Below, piece after piece: positions 52,245 to 62,011 of a stretch of DNA of 64,000 nt. The position numbers and the translations under genes were made by a program. The notes under the pieces are model-generated. The model saw only the letters and a program-made list of their open reading frames with translations. It did no database searches and was not told the DNA's origin. This stretch comes from an uncultured Nioella sp. (GTDB taxonomy: Bacteria; Pseudomonadota; Alphaproteobacteria; Rhodobacterales; Rhodobacteraceae), in contig CANLZL010000003.1 in NCBI GenBank assembly GCA_947495575.1, positions 248,001 through 312,000 on the forward strand, given 5' to 3'. How positions within the stretch are numbered: position 1 is the stretch's first letter; each line of letters begins with the position of its first letter.

Positions 52245-53126
52245 CTAAGTGTAATGAATTCGGCGTTCCAGGAACCGGAACTGCACGATTGTAAGGACAA
52301 GGACGAGCACCATAAGCACCACGGATTGCGCAGACGAGCCGCCAAGATCACCGCCCCTAAACCCGTCAACAAAGACGCGGTAGACCAGCGTCATCGGGTT
52401 GTTGCCCGGTTCGCCCTTCACGATCGTATCAATGATGCCGAACGTATCGAATAGCGCATAGGTGATGTTGATGATCAGCAGGAAGAACCCGGTGGGGGCC
52501 AAAAGCGGAAACGTGATGTCCCAGAAGCGGCGCATGCCTGAGGGGTTGTCGATCAGCGCCGCCTCGCGCACCGAACGCGGAATCGCCTGCAAGCCTGACA
52601 GGAAGAAGATGAAATTCACAGGGATCTGTTTCCAGACGGATACCGAGATCATGGCGATGGCCGTATCCCAATAATTGACCCCCAATGTGTAATCCCAACC
52701 CAACGAGCGGAAGAGCTGCGTCAGGTTCCCCCGACTTTGGTCAAAGAGCATAACGCCCATCAGACCGGCCACAGGTGGCGCGATCGCGTAAACCCACATC
52801 AGCAAGGTGCGGTAGGTGCGTGCACCACGAAGCACTTTGTCTGCCTTTACCGCCAGCAGCAAGGCGATCCCGAGGGACAGGAAGGTCACGATGATCGTGA
52901 ACAAAACTGTGAATTTCAGGGAATCGAGGTAGTTGGTCGAGCTTGCCAGATCGGTGTAGTTTTCCAGCCCCACAAAGGTCGAGCCGAACCCGAAGGGGTC
53001 CTGCAAATAGAATGATGACTGAATGGCATATCCCGCAGGCCAATAGAAAAAGACCGCGATGATCGAAAGCTGGGGAACCAATAAGAGGATCGGCAGCCAG
53101 GGGTTGCTGAATGCTGTGCGCTTCAC
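52245..53126 (-). CDS. ugpA: sn-glycerol-3-phosphate ABC transporter permease UgpA
   Basis: 293 residues with six membrane segments and EAA loop EAALIDNPSGMRRFWDITFPLLAP (about 193-216). It starts at GTG 53126 (MKRTAFSNPWLPILLLVP) with GAAGGG upstream; a longer TTG start lacks support. Thirteen bp precede ugpE. It is the first membrane subunit after the binding-protein gene and its stem-loop. Confidence 0.92.
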   Translation of the reverse strand: MKRTAFSNPWLPILLLVPQLSIIAVFFYWPAGYAIQSSFYLQDPFGFGSTFVGLENYTDLASSTNYLDSLKFTVLFTIIVTFLSLGIALLLAVKADKVLRGARTYRTLLMWVYAIAPPVAGLMGVMLFDQSRGNLTQLFRSLGWDYTLGVNYWDTAIAMISVSVWKQIPVNFIFFLSGLQAIPRSVREAALIDNPSGMRRFWDITFPLLAPTGFFLLIINITYALFDTFGIIDTIVKGEPGNNPMTLVYRVFVDGFRGGDLGGSSAQSVVLMVLVLVLTIVQFRFLERRIHYT

Positions 53127-53147
53127 GTGATGTGTCCCTTCCAAAGT

Positions 53148-53183
53148 CCCGGCGGCCCTGCGCCATTCGGCGGGGCCACCGGG
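53148..53183 (-). promoter_or_regulatory. Intercistronic stem-loop between ugpB and ugpA
   Basis: On the minus-strand RNA, CCCGGTGGCCC-CGCC-GAAT-GGCG-CA-GGGCCGCCGGG forms a 15-bp stem with a GAAT loop and a 2-nt bulge, 22 nt after the ugpB stop and 21 nt before the ugpA GTG. No T-run follows. Confidence 0.8.
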
Positions 53184-53205
53184 GGTCGTAACGAGCCGTC
53201 AGGCC

Positions 53206-54504
53206 TTAGCCTTGGGTACGAGCGAACCGGTCAAGAAGCTGGTTGGCCTCTTCCTGGATGTTCGAGAAGGCATCTTCGACCGAGGTCTCACCGGTCAGGA
53301 TGCGACCGTATTCACGGTTCATCACGTCCCGGATCTGCACGTAGAAGCCCATGCGGTAACCACGGGTGAACTCACCAGCGGGCAGGGTAAGCTGCTGAAT
53401 ACCAACTTCGGCGGCAGGGAAGCGGTCATAGTGACCATCTGCTGCTGCGGCTTCATAGGCGGCAGTTGTGATCGGCACATAGCCGGTCTCACGGTGCCAC
53501 ATGTACTGAACATCAGGCGAAGACATGAACTCAAAGAACGCCGCAGCGGCTTCGTTTTCTTCAGCCGAATGACCGGACATTGCAAAGAGCGCGGCACCAC
53601 CGATAAAGGTCTGTGTTGGCTCTGTGGTTACAGCTTCCCAATAGGGCAGGAAAGTTGCCGAGAATGGGAAATCTACACGGTCCTGGATGCCACCAAAGGA
53701 GCCGGACGACCCCAGCCACATGGCGACGTCACCGTCTTCAAACGGCTGCTGGTTGTCTGACCAGCCAGAACCGTACCAATGGAACAGACCGGATTCCTGC
53801 CATTCAGTGAGCGCCTGGAAATGGGCACGGATCGCGGGATGGTCGACCATGATTTCGGTGTCAACGCCCGTGTAGCCATTGTCATTGGACGCAAACTGGA
53901 TGTTGTGACGCGAGAAGAAGTTCTCGGTGAAGATCCAAGGCAAGTGCGATTGTGCCAGCGGGATATAGCCCGCATCACGCAGGGCCGGGCCGGTCACTTC
54001 GGCGAACTCTTCCCAGGTTGCGGGCGGGGTCACGCCAGCCGCTTCCAGTGCTGCTTCGTTATAATACATAATCGGGGTGGAGGAGTTGAACGGCATACCG
54101 ATCATCTGGCCATCCGCATCGGCGTAGAAATAACGCACACCGGCGATATAGTCGTTGATGTCGAAATCAACGCCATTTTCATTCAACAGCTGCTCAACCG
54201 GAATGGTCGCGCCAACGGCACCAATAACGGTGGCCGCACCGGCATCAAATACCTGGATGATGTTTGGCTGTTCGCCTGCGCGGAAGGCTGCGATGCCTGC
54301 GGTCAGCGTTTCTTCATAGGTGCCTTTGAAAACAGGCGTAATCATATAGTCGCTTTGGCTTGCATTGAAGTCACTTGCGATCTGGTTGACGGTTTCGCCA
54401 AGCTGGCCGCCCATGGCGTGCCACCATTCGATCTCGGTCTGCGCTTGGGCCGTGCCGGCCAGAAGGCCGAGGGCAACACCAAGGGCTGCTTTGGTATAAG
54501 TCAT
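53206..54504 (-). CDS. ugpB: sn-glycerol-3-phosphate-binding protein UgpB
   Basis: 432 residues. Signal peptide (MTYTKAALGVALGLLAGTAQA), then the family-1 fold with features shared with E. coli UgpB: WWHAMGGQLGETVN, FKGTYEETLTAGIAAFRAG, PFNSSTPIMYYN, ASNDNGYTGVD and HRETGYVPITTAAYE. These matches make glycerol-3-phosphate or glycerophosphodiesters the best ligands. ATG 54504 follows GGGAGA. It faces the LacI gene, its probable regulator. Confidence 0.9.
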   Translation of the reverse strand: MTYTKAALGVALGLLAGTAQAQTEIEWWHAMGGQLGETVNQIASDFNASQSDYMITPVFKGTYEETLTAGIAAFRAGEQPNIIQVFDAGAATVIGAVGATIPVEQLLNENGVDFDINDYIAGVRYFYADADGQMIGMPFNSSTPIMYYNEAALEAAGVTPPATWEEFAEVTGPALRDAGYIPLAQSHLPWIFTENFFSRHNIQFASNDNGYTGVDTEIMVDHPAIRAHFQALTEWQESGLFHWYGSGWSDNQQPFEDGDVAMWLGSSGSFGGIQDRVDFPFSATFLPYWEAVTTEPTQTFIGGAALFAMSGHSAEENEAAAAFFEFMSSPDVQYMWHRETGYVPITTAAYEAAAADGHYDRFPAAEVGIQQLTLPAGEFTRGYRMGFYVQIRDVMNREYGRILTGETSVEDAFSNIQEEANQLLDRFARTQG

Positions 54505-54745
54505 TCGTTTCTCCCAGTAGTTAAATTGCCCAAGGGCAAAGTCTGTTTTTCGCAACGCCCCATAATTGGGGTCGCGCGATGTCCGTGGAACATCTGGCGA
54601 TACGCTCGCTCAAATGGCGCTTCTCTGGCGACAAAGGCAAAAAGTCTGCCCTCCCGAACCCGTATGATCCAACAGGGCTAAACGGCATTTCGCAAGACAT
54701 TTTTTCTTGCACAAGATAACAATGGCCTCCTTTCACCCGCCGGTT

Positions 54746-54753
54746 GTGCGCAC
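54746..54753. promoter_or_regulatory. Candidate LacI-type operator
   Basis: GTGCGCAC, a perfect palindrome with a central CG as in many LacI-family sites, in the 341-bp region between ugpB and the lacI gene. Other parts of this region are A/T-rich runs with no clear gene. Confidence 0.3.
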
Positions 54754-54845
54754 GTGTTCACATAAAAGGGTTTGATAACATTGTGATGACAGTGACAAAA
54801 AATAATCTTCTATTTTTGCTATTGTGAATGAGCTAACAAAACCGT

Positions 54846-55871
54846 GTGCCGGAGGATCGCCCAAACCCAATTGCCGCGCAAAAGCGCCCACGCCGCGTCA
54901 CTGCCATCGAAGTGGCCCGCAAGGCGGGCGTATCTCGTGCAGCCGTGTCGCGCGCCTTTTCTGAAACGGCCTATCTTGACGCTGGCAAACGCGAATTAAT
55001 TCTACAAACAGCCGCAGAGCTTGGGTATCGCCCGAACGCTCTTGCGGCCTCGCTTCAGGGCAACAGGACGGGTTTGGTTGCCGTCATAGCAGGTGATCTG
55101 GCCAGGCAATATGATTCCGCATTTGTCGGAGAATTGGTCTCGCAACTGAATGCCGCAGGGAAATGGCCCATTATCCTTGGTGGACCTGATACTCTGACCG
55201 AACAATCGGTCCGCCAGGTCTTAAGCTATCCGTTGGACGCCATGATTGTGCGTGGCGGCAGCCTGAATGCGGCAATCTTTGACGATGCCGCCCAGCTGAG
55301 TATCCCCGTGATCTTTTCAGGCAGAGTGGTCGAAGCGCCGCTGGTCGATTCCGTGTGCTGCCGAAATGAGGCAGGCGCACGGCTGGCCGTTGAAACGCTG
55401 ATTTCCAAGGGACGTCGAAAAATCGGCTATATCGGCGGGCCATCCGACTGGAGTTCTGAAAATGAGCGCTTGGCCGGAGTTATATCTGCCCTTCAGGACG
55501 CTGGCCTTGCGCTGAGCGCCAAGGCCAATGCCGATTACAGCCTAAACGGAGGGCGCGACGCTGCCCGTGCTTTGCTGTCTGACACCAATGTGGACGCGCT
55601 TTTCTGCGCGAATGATGCGATGGCCCTTGGAGCCCTTTCTGCCGCGAAAGCGATTGGGCAGCACCATGTGCCCAACACATTGTCGATTATCGGATTTGAC
55701 GACGTTCCGCTTGCTGGCCTTCCGGAGTTTGACCTGACAACCCTGCGCAATCCCGTGAAGCGTACCGTAGCGCAGATCCTGCGCCTGCTGGATGCGCGAC
55801 TGGCTGACCCCACCCGCAAAAGTGAGGTTGTCATGATATCACCTGAATTGATCGAACGCGGCACGCATTAG
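54846..55871 (+). CDS. LacI-family transcriptional regulator
   Basis: 341 residues. N-terminal HTH and hinge (TAIEVARKAGVSRAAVSRAF then YRPNALAASLQGNRTGLVAVI), then a periplasmic-binding-like effector domain. GTG 54846 begins MPEDRPNPIAAQ, with a 20-residue extension before the HTH; a start closer to the HTH is not obvious. Divergent from ugpB and probably its repressor, responding to glycerol-3-phosphate or another sugar phosphate. Confidence 0.88.
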   Translation: MPEDRPNPIAAQKRPRRVTAIEVARKAGVSRAAVSRAFSETAYLDAGKRELILQTAAELGYRPNALAASLQGNRTGLVAVIAGDLARQYDSAFVGELVSQLNAAGKWPIILGGPDTLTEQSVRQVLSYPLDAMIVRGGSLNAAIFDDAAQLSIPVIFSGRVVEAPLVDSVCCRNEAGARLAVETLISKGRRKIGYIGGPSDWSSENERLAGVISALQDAGLALSAKANADYSLNGGRDAARALLSDTNVDALFCANDAMALGALSAAKAIGQHHVPNTLSIIGFDDVPLAGLPEFDLTTLRNPVKRTVAQILRLLDARLADPTRKSEVVMISPELIERGTH

Positions 55872-55876
55872 CCGCG

Positions 55877-57547
55877 TTACCCGGCTGCTTTCACAGTGTT
55901 TTTCCAATCGGGGTGCATCCATGGGGCTTTGTTCGACGGCGCCAGCATACCTTTTCCCAAAATATGATCTGCCACCTTTTCCCCGGTCATGATCGACGGC
56001 GCATTCAGGTTGCCATTTGTGACGCGGGGAAAGATCGAACTGTCTGCCACACGCAGCCCGTCGACGCCAATTACACGGGTTTCAGGATCGACCACCGACA
56101 TGGGGTCATCCACGGCACCCATCCGGCACGTGCCACAGGGGTGATAGGCGCTCTCGGCATGTTCGCGGATGAAATCGTCCAGCTCATCATCGCTTTGAAC
56201 GGCCTCACCCGGCTGGATCTCCTTCCCGCGATATGGGTCAAAGGCTTCCTGTGCGAAAATCTCACGTGTCAGGCGAATGCAGTGTCGGAAATCGGTCCAG
56301 TCATCCTCGTGCGACATATAGTTGAAGAATATACTGGGCGCGTCATTGGGGTCGCCGGATTTCAACGTAATTGCGCCGCGTGATTTCGAACGCATGGGGC
56401 CGACATGTGCCTGATAGCCATGCCCTTCTGCGGCCGCTTTTCCGTCATAGCGAACGGCCATCGGCAAGAAGTGGTACTGGATATCTGGATAATCGATGCC
56501 GGGGCGCGACCGAAGGAAGGCGGCGCTTTCAAACTGGTTCGACGTGCCCAAACCGGATTTTGTTGCCATCCACTGCGTCCCGATCACGCCTTTGCTGAGC
56601 AGGTTCCAGTATTTGTAAAGCGTGATGGGCTGGATACTGGCCTGTTGGATGTAAAGCTCCAGATGGTCTTGCAGGTTTTGGCCGACGCCTGCACGGTCGG
56701 CAACAACCTCGATCCCGTGTTCCGCCAGATGCGCAGCAGGGCCAATGCCGGACAGCATCAAAATTTTTGGGGAATTGATCGTGGAGGCAGATACGATCAC
56801 TTCACGATTGGCTTTGATCACCTCGATCTTGCCACCGCGTTCAACTTCAACTCCGGTTGCACGCCCCTCTTCGATGATCACCCGGCGCACAAAGCATCGC
56901 AGCAAATCACAGTTCTGGCGCTTCAATGCAGGATGCAGATAAGCGTTGGCAGCAGACCAGCGTCGCCCGTCCCAAACCGTCATCTCCATAGGGCCAAAGC
57001 CTTCTTGCTTTTCGCCGTTATAGTCACCGGTCAGCTCATAACCTGCTTGCCTGCCTGCCTCGACAAATGCGTGGTGCAACGGGTTGTCACGTGGTCCGCG
57101 CGTCACGTGCAGCGGACCGGAATCGCCTCGCCAGCTAGGATCGCCGCCATGACCGCCATCATGCCAGTGTTCCATTCGCATGAAGTAGGGCAGCACATCG
57201 GCATAGCTCCAACCGGTCGCGCCTTGATCAGCCCAATGGTTGTAGTCTCCGGAATGGCCACGCACGTAAACCATCCCGTTGATTGAACTGGAGCCGCCAA
57301 CGACCTTTCCGCGTGGGCACGCCAGTTTCCGTCCGTTCAGGTGCGGCTCAGGATCTGTTTCAAACCCCCAATCATACATCGGCATATTCATGGGATAGCT
57401 TAACGCCGCCGGCATCTGGATAAATGGGCCGGCATCGCTGCCTCCATATTCCAGAACAAGTACCCGCGACGTCCCATCTTCGGACAAGCGATAGGCCAAA
57501 GATGACCCGGCTGATCCGGATCCAATGATGATGTAGTCCGCCTGCAT
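55877..57547 (-). CDS. betA: Choline dehydrogenase (GMC oxidoreductase)
   Basis: 556 residues of the GMC family. FAD motif [16 protein letters not shown] at 6-21, second GMC signature [17 protein letters not shown] at about 250-266, and catalytic His in [13 protein letters not shown] at about 460-472. The stretch [14 protein letters not shown] and the length match BetA. It oxidises choline to betaine aldehyde at the membrane. The usual neighbours betB and betI are absent here. ATG 57547 is chosen with GAAGGG 11 nt upstream. Confidence 0.85.
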   Translation of the reverse strand: MQADYIIIGSGSAGSSLAYRLSEDGTSRVLVLEYGGSDAGPFIQMPAALSYPMNMPMYDWGFETDPEPHLNGRKLACPRGKVVGGSSSINGMVYVRGHSGDYNHWADQGATGWSYADVLPYFMRMEHWHDGGHGGDPSWRGDSGPLHVTRGPRDNPLHHAFVEAGRQAGYELTGDYNGEKQEGFGPMEMTVWDGRRWSAANAYLHPALKRQNCDLLRCFVRRVIIEEGRATGVEVERGGKIEVIKANREVIVSASTINSPKILMLSGIGPAAHLAEHGIEVVADRAGVGQNLQDHLELYIQQASIQPITLYKYWNLLSKGVIGTQWMATKSGLGTSNQFESAAFLRSRPGIDYPDIQYHFLPMAVRYDGKAAAEGHGYQAHVGPMRSKSRGAITLKSGDPNDAPSIFFNYMSHEDDWTDFRHCIRLTREIFAQEAFDPYRGKEIQPGEAVQSDDELDDFIREHAESAYHPCGTCRMGAVDDPMSVVDPETRVIGVDGLRVADSSIFPRVTNGNLNAPSIMTGEKVADHILGKGMLAPSNKAPWMHPDWKNTVKAAG

Positions 57548-57661
57548 TGGCGCAAATTCCCTTCTTCGCATTGTCCTAAGCCGACTCATTTGGCCGAATG
57601 CCAAACCGTCCTGTGACCCTAGCCATGGGATGTGCCCTGAACCGGAGTCTTTGGCGCGAAT

Positions 57662-59470
57662 GTGAACGACTGGAACCCCTCAAATTACGACAATGCAATG
57701 TCGCTTACCGATAGATTCCTCCGGCGCGCGATATATTGGATGGCATCTCTTGTGCAAGGGGTAGCTGTGGTTCTACATGCCTCTGTCATGAGAACGCGCG
57801 CTTCATATCGTCGTGGAAACTGGATGGCCGCACTGGCCTGGATTGCGGCAGGGCTGTGCCTGCTGCCCATTCTGGCTGTTGCTATTGCCGCGTTGACCGG
57901 CGGGTTCGAGACCGTGAGCGGATTGGCAGGCACTGTTTTGCCGCGCTACGCCCGTGCCACCGCCACGATGGTTTTAATCGTGGCGACCGGAACGGCCTTG
58001 ATCGGCACCGGCACAGCCTGGTTGGTGACGATGACGCGTTTTCCCGGTCGCAAAGTGCTGGAGATTTCTTTGGCCCTGCCCTTGGCCTTTCCGGCCTATG
58101 TTCTGGCCTATGCCTATACCGATTTTCTGGACCATCCAGGATGGGTTCAATCCACGTTACGTGACCTGACCGGATGGGGCCCGCGCGATTATTGGTTCCC
58201 CGAGATTCGATCTTTGCCGGGCGCAGCATTGATGCTGGTGCTGGTGCTTTATCCTTATGTCTACCTTCTGGCGCGCGCGGCGTTTCTACAGCAAAGCTCG
58301 ACCGCCTATATCGCCGCCCGCACCTTGGGCCGCGGTCCTTGGGCGGCGTTTTTTCGGGTCAGCCTGCCCATCGCCCGCCCCGCTATTGCGGGCGGTGTGT
58401 TACTGGCCGTGATGGAGACAATCGCGGATTTCGGCACGGTGTCTTACTTCAACGTGCAGACCTTTGCGACAGGCATCTACCAAAGCTGGTTTTCCTTTGC
58501 AGATCGCGGGGCTGCGGCTCAGCTGGCCATGTGCCTGTTGATCGTTGCGCTTGTATTGGCCGGGTTGGAGCGTCGGCAACGACGCGGTCAACGACACCAC
58601 GGCGCCGGTCGACGATTTGAAGTGATGGACCCGCCGACACTTGCCACCGGACAATCATTGTTGGCCATTCTTTTTTGCGCAGCTCCGGTTGTATTCGGCT
58701 TTCTCCTTCCTGCTGGTCTATTGATCTCGATGGGGTGGGAGAACCTGTCGCTGGTTATCACTGACCGCTACCTGGCTTTCCTGCAAAATTCGCTGATCCT
58801 GGCGTCGGTTGCTGCTCTGATAACTGTTTCAGCCGCCGTTCTGCTCAGCTTCAATTCACGCCTTTACCCGACGCCCCGCAACAAAGCTGCCATTGGCGTG
58901 GCTGGATTGGGTTATGCCGTTCCGGGGGGCGTGATTGCGGTGGGTCTTTTGGTGCCGTTCGCAGCCTTCGACAACGCCCTTGATGCATGGATGCGCGCAA
59001 CTTTCGACTTCTCGACAGGGTTGCTCCTTACCGGTTCCATCTGGCTTTTGGTGATCGCATATATGGTGCGCTTCATGGCGGCGGCCCTTTCGGCCTATGA
59101 TGCCGGTCTATCCACCATCAACCCAAACATTGACGCCGTGGCCCGCACTTTGGGCCGAAACCCGGCCACCATGCTGCGCGGCGTCCACTTGCCGATCCTG
59201 CGTCCCAGTCTGATGACCGCCATGCTGATCGTGTTTGTTGATGTGATGAAAGAGCTGCCAGCGACCCTGATCATGCGACCATTCAATTTTGATACGCTGG
59301 CAGTACAAGCGCACCGTCTGGCAGCCGATGAGCGTCTGGCTGAGGCTGCAATTCCAAGCCTTGTCATTGGCGCGGTTGGGCTTTTGCCCGTCGTTGTTCT
59401 GTGCTGGGGCCTTGGTCGCGGCGACAAGACTGAGCGCGATTTTGTGCCCGAGCCGCAAGCAGCAGAATAG
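57662..59470 (+). CDS. fbpB: Iron(III) ABC transporter permease (FbpB/SfuB type)
   Basis: 602 residues with two fused permease domains (about 60-310 and 340-590), each with an EAA-like loop: [21 protein letters not shown] and [21 protein letters not shown]. This tandem layout is typical of Fbp/Sfu/Hit ferric permeases. The start at GTG 57662 is uncertain; in-frame ATGs lie at 57698, 57740 and 57788, and the hydrophobic part begins after 57788. Convergent to fbpA, and no ATPase gene adjoins. Confidence 0.85.
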   Translation: MNDWNPSNYDNAMSLTDRFLRRAIYWMASLVQGVAVVLHASVMRTRASYRRGNWMAALAWIAAGLCLLPILAVAIAALTGGFETVSGLAGTVLPRYARATATMVLIVATGTALIGTGTAWLVTMTRFPGRKVLEISLALPLAFPAYVLAYAYTDFLDHPGWVQSTLRDLTGWGPRDYWFPEIRSLPGAALMLVLVLYPYVYLLARAAFLQQSSTAYIAARTLGRGPWAAFFRVSLPIARPAIAGGVLLAVMETIADFGTVSYFNVQTFATGIYQSWFSFADRGAAAQLAMCLLIVALVLAGLERRQRRGQRHHGAGRRFEVMDPPTLATGQSLLAILFCAAPVVFGFLLPAGLLISMGWENLSLVITDRYLAFLQNSLILASVAALITVSAAVLLSFNSRLYPTPRNKAAIGVAGLGYAVPGGVIAVGLLVPFAAFDNALDAWMRATFDFSTGLLLTGSIWLLVIAYMVRFMAAALSAYDAGLSTINPNIDAVARTLGRNPATMLRGVHLPILRPSLMTAMLIVFVDVMKELPATLIMRPFNFDTLAVQAHRLAADERLAEAAIPSLVIGAVGLLPVVVLCWGLGRGDKTERDFVPEPQAAE

Positions 59471-59499
59471 AAAAGAGGCGTTCCTTTCGGAACACCTCT
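59471..59499 (-). terminator. Terminator of fbpA (minus strand)
   Basis: On the minus strand AGAGGTGTTCC-GAAA-GGAACGCCTCT (11 bp, one U-G pair, GAAA tetraloop) is followed by TTTT. It stands 31 nt after the fbpA stop. Confidence 0.85.
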
Positions 59500-59530
59500 G
59501 ATCGTCATGAAAAATTCAATTTGACTGGCT

Positions 59531-60547
59531 TCAGGGCCAACCAACTTCGTTGAAGATTTGCTGCGCGGTGGCGATGTTCTCTGCCACGTCAGAGAGATTC
59601 ACCTCGTCTGCCTGGAATTCACCAAGTGCGGCCACCGACTCTGCCAGTTCCACACCTACGACAGCGGGAAACTCGTCATTGCCGGCCGAGAAGTATTGCT
59701 GCGCCTGATCACCGGCAAGGTATTCAAGGAACAGAACCGCCGCGTCCCGGTTCGGGGCATGGGCCGCTACACCGCCACCGGACAGATTCATATGCGCGCC
59801 GTTGCCCTCTTGATCAGGGAATGTCCAACCGATCATGTCGAGGTGATCGGTGACACCTTCGATCTCGCGCCGGATGGCGCGCGCAAAGTAGTAGCTGTTC
59901 GAAACGGCGATCTCACATTCACCGGACACAATCCCGCGCAGCTGATCGGTATCACCGCCCTGAGGCGAGCGGGCAAAGTTGCGAACCACACCAGCGGCCC
60001 AGTCACGGGCGGCTTCTTCCCCTTCGTGGGTCACAATCGCGGCAAGAAGGGTTTGGTTATAGGTATTGGTCGATGACCGGATGCAAACCATGCCTTCATA
60101 TGCCGGATCCGCCAGATCAGCATAGGTCATCGGCGGGTTATCAACGGTCTCGTTATTGTAGAAAATGATCCGGGCACGCTGCGAGAAGCCGAACCAGAGG
60201 TTCTCATCATCCTGAAGGTTGGCGGGAATGGCCGCCTCAAGTGTTTCGCTGTCTACGGCTTGCAACAGGCCCGCCTCAGCCGCGCGATGCAAGCGCGAGG
60301 TATCAACGGTCAGAAAGACATCGGCGGGAGAGTTCATGCCCTCTGCCTGCATCCGCGCGATGAGCTCATCGGCGTTGCCTTCAATACGATTGATGGTGAT
60401 GCCGGTTGCATCGGTGAAATCAGAATAAAGACGTTCGTCAGTTTCATAATGGCGTGATGAATAAAGGTTAAGCTCATCTGCAAATGTGGCCGTTGCGGCA
60501 CCGACAAGCACCGTGCTTGCCAACAGAGCGGAGATCGTCCGGGACAT
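59531..60547 (-). CDS. fbpA: Iron(III) ABC transporter substrate-binding protein
   Basis: 338 residues. Signal peptide (MSRTISALLASTVLVGAATATFA), then LNLYSSRHYETDERLYSDFT typical of the FbpA/FutA family, GNADELIARMQAEG, and the C-terminal double-Tyr motif SNSYYFARAIRR (about 211-222) that binds ferric iron. Convergent to fbpB, so both parts of the importer are adjacent but on opposite strands. Confidence 0.9.
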   Translation of the reverse strand: MSRTISALLASTVLVGAATATFADELNLYSSRHYETDERLYSDFTDATGITINRIEGNADELIARMQAEGMNSPADVFLTVDTSRLHRAAEAGLLQAVDSETLEAAIPANLQDDENLWFGFSQRARIIFYNNETVDNPPMTYADLADPAYEGMVCIRSSTNTYNQTLLAAIVTHEGEEAARDWAAGVVRNFARSPQGGDTDQLRGIVSGECEIAVSNSYYFARAIRREIEGVTDHLDMIGWTFPDQEGNGAHMNLSGGGVAAHAPNRDAAVLFLEYLAGDQAQQYFSAGNDEFPAVVGVELAESVAALGEFQADEVNLSDVAENIATAQQIFNEVGWP

Positions 60548-60595
60548 ATCTACTTTCCTTGCGTAGTAACCGAGTAAAACCCTCGGGTTAACGTC

Positions 60596-60623
60596 GAAAT
60601 ACCATGCAGGCCGATCAAGTCAA
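60596..60623 (-). promoter_or_regulatory. Candidate promoter of fbpA
   Basis: On the minus strand TTGACT (60623-60618), 16 bp, TATTTC (60601-60596). A hairpin-capable sequence with TAACCGAG and CTCGGGTTA arms (60567-60590) lies in the leader. No Fur, Irr or RirA box is clear. Confidence 0.35.
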
Positions 60624-60716
60624 GTATTCCCGATAAAAACACTTTGGTTTTTTCCGCCTTGCCGCATCAAGGGTCCCCGTGCAGGGTGTCACGATTAGTC
60701 GATGGAGGAACGTCGC

Positions 60717-61892
60717 ATGACCCCCGGCATGATTTTTCTGGTTTTGGCCTATGTGCTTAGCCAGTTTTATCGATCCTTCCTCGCGGTCCTTTCGCCTATT
60801 CTGGGGACCGAGATCGGCGCCACGCCCGAAACTCTCGCGACGGCCTCAGGCATTTGGTTTGCAATTTTTGCCGCCATGCAAATCCCCGTTGGATGGGCAT
60901 TGGACAGATTCGGCCCACGCGTCACGTCGGCCGTTTTGCTTGCTATTGGCGGCGCGGGAGGCGCTGTAGTAATGGCCATGGCCACTGGCCCGTCTGCCAT
61001 CATGCTCGCCATGGGATTGATCGGTATCGGATGCTCGCCGGTCCTCATGGCCGCTTATTTCATTTTGGCGCGTGACTATCCACCGGTGGTATTCGCTACA
61101 TTCGCCGGCGTAATCATCGGAGTCGGATCGCTTGGTAATATTGGTGCCGCCCTGCCCATGGCCTGGGCGATTGAAACCCTTGGATGGCGGGAAACCATGT
61201 GGGGCATGGCCGCCGTTACACTGGCGATAGCAATCGCACTGCTGATCACCGTCCGAAACCCAAAGGCCTTGGAAGAAGGCCCAAGCGGGTCCCTTCTGGA
61301 CGTATTCCGGATCCCTGCACTATGGGCCATTTTCGCCATGATGCTGGTAAACTATGCACCGGCGGCTGGCATACGCGGCCTTTGGATCGCGCCCTATCTA
61401 AGCGATGTCTTTGGCGCCGGGGTTAGCCGGATCGGCGTGGCGTCGCTGATCATGGGGCTTGCCATGATTGCTGGCAATTTCTTCTACGGTCCGCTCGACC
61501 GGATCCTTGGCACCCGCAAATGGGTGATTCTGCTGGGCAACCTGATGGCAGCGGCTGCCTGCTTTGCCCTCTACCTATGGCCCGAAGGCTCTGTTCTACA
61601 GGCCGTCGCGCTTGTGTCCGCGATCGGCTTCTTCGGGGCGACATTCCCCGTGATCATGGCCCATGGTCGGAGCTTTCTGCCGCCCCATCTGGTTGGTCGC
61701 GGCGTCACAATGATGAACCTCTTTGGCATCGGCGGCGTTGGCATCATGCAATTTGCCAGCGGGCCGGTCTTTGCGTCGCTCAGCGAAAACAACGCCGCAC
61801 CGCAAGCCTATGCGCAGCTTTTCGGTCTCTTTGGCGCAAGCATCGTTTTGGGTTGTCTGATCTTTCTGTTCAGCAAAGACCGCACGACCTGA
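60717..61892 (+). CDS. Major facilitator superfamily transporter
   Basis: 391 residues with 12 membrane segments. MFS loop 2-3 WALDRFGPRVTSAVLL at about 60-75 and a short central loop (NPKALEEGPSGS). It begins MTPGMIFLVLAYVLSQFYRSF; the ATG at 60717 with GGAGG 7 nt upstream is preferred over the ATG at 60702. It belongs to the same broad family as the MFS gene at 22973. Substrate unknown. Confidence 0.87.
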   Translation: MTPGMIFLVLAYVLSQFYRSFLAVLSPILGTEIGATPETLATASGIWFAIFAAMQIPVGWALDRFGPRVTSAVLLAIGGAGGAVVMAMATGPSAIMLAMGLIGIGCSPVLMAAYFILARDYPPVVFATFAGVIIGVGSLGNIGAALPMAWAIETLGWRETMWGMAAVTLAIAIALLITVRNPKALEEGPSGSLLDVFRIPALWAIFAMMLVNYAPAAGIRGLWIAPYLSDVFGAGVSRIGVASLIMGLAMIAGNFFYGPLDRILGTRKWVILLGNLMAAAACFALYLWPEGSVLQAVALVSAIGFFGATFPVIMAHGRSFLPPHLVGRGVTMMNLFGIGGVGIMQFASGPVFASLSENNAAPQAYAQLFGLFGASIVLGCLIFLFSKDRTT

Positions 61893-62011
61893 GCCATTTC
61901 GGGCGCACCTAACCGTTAACTGCCGCATTGCAGCAAAAAGGGGTGGCCGTATCCGCCTGAGAGCGGTAAGGCGCGTCAAACGCGAACATACCCTGACGGA
62001 GACCTCCCCTC

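Noticed and set aside
60548-60716. Fur, Irr or RirA box upstream of fbpA
   Set aside because: No convincing palindromic iron box was seen, only a generic promoter and a leader hairpin.
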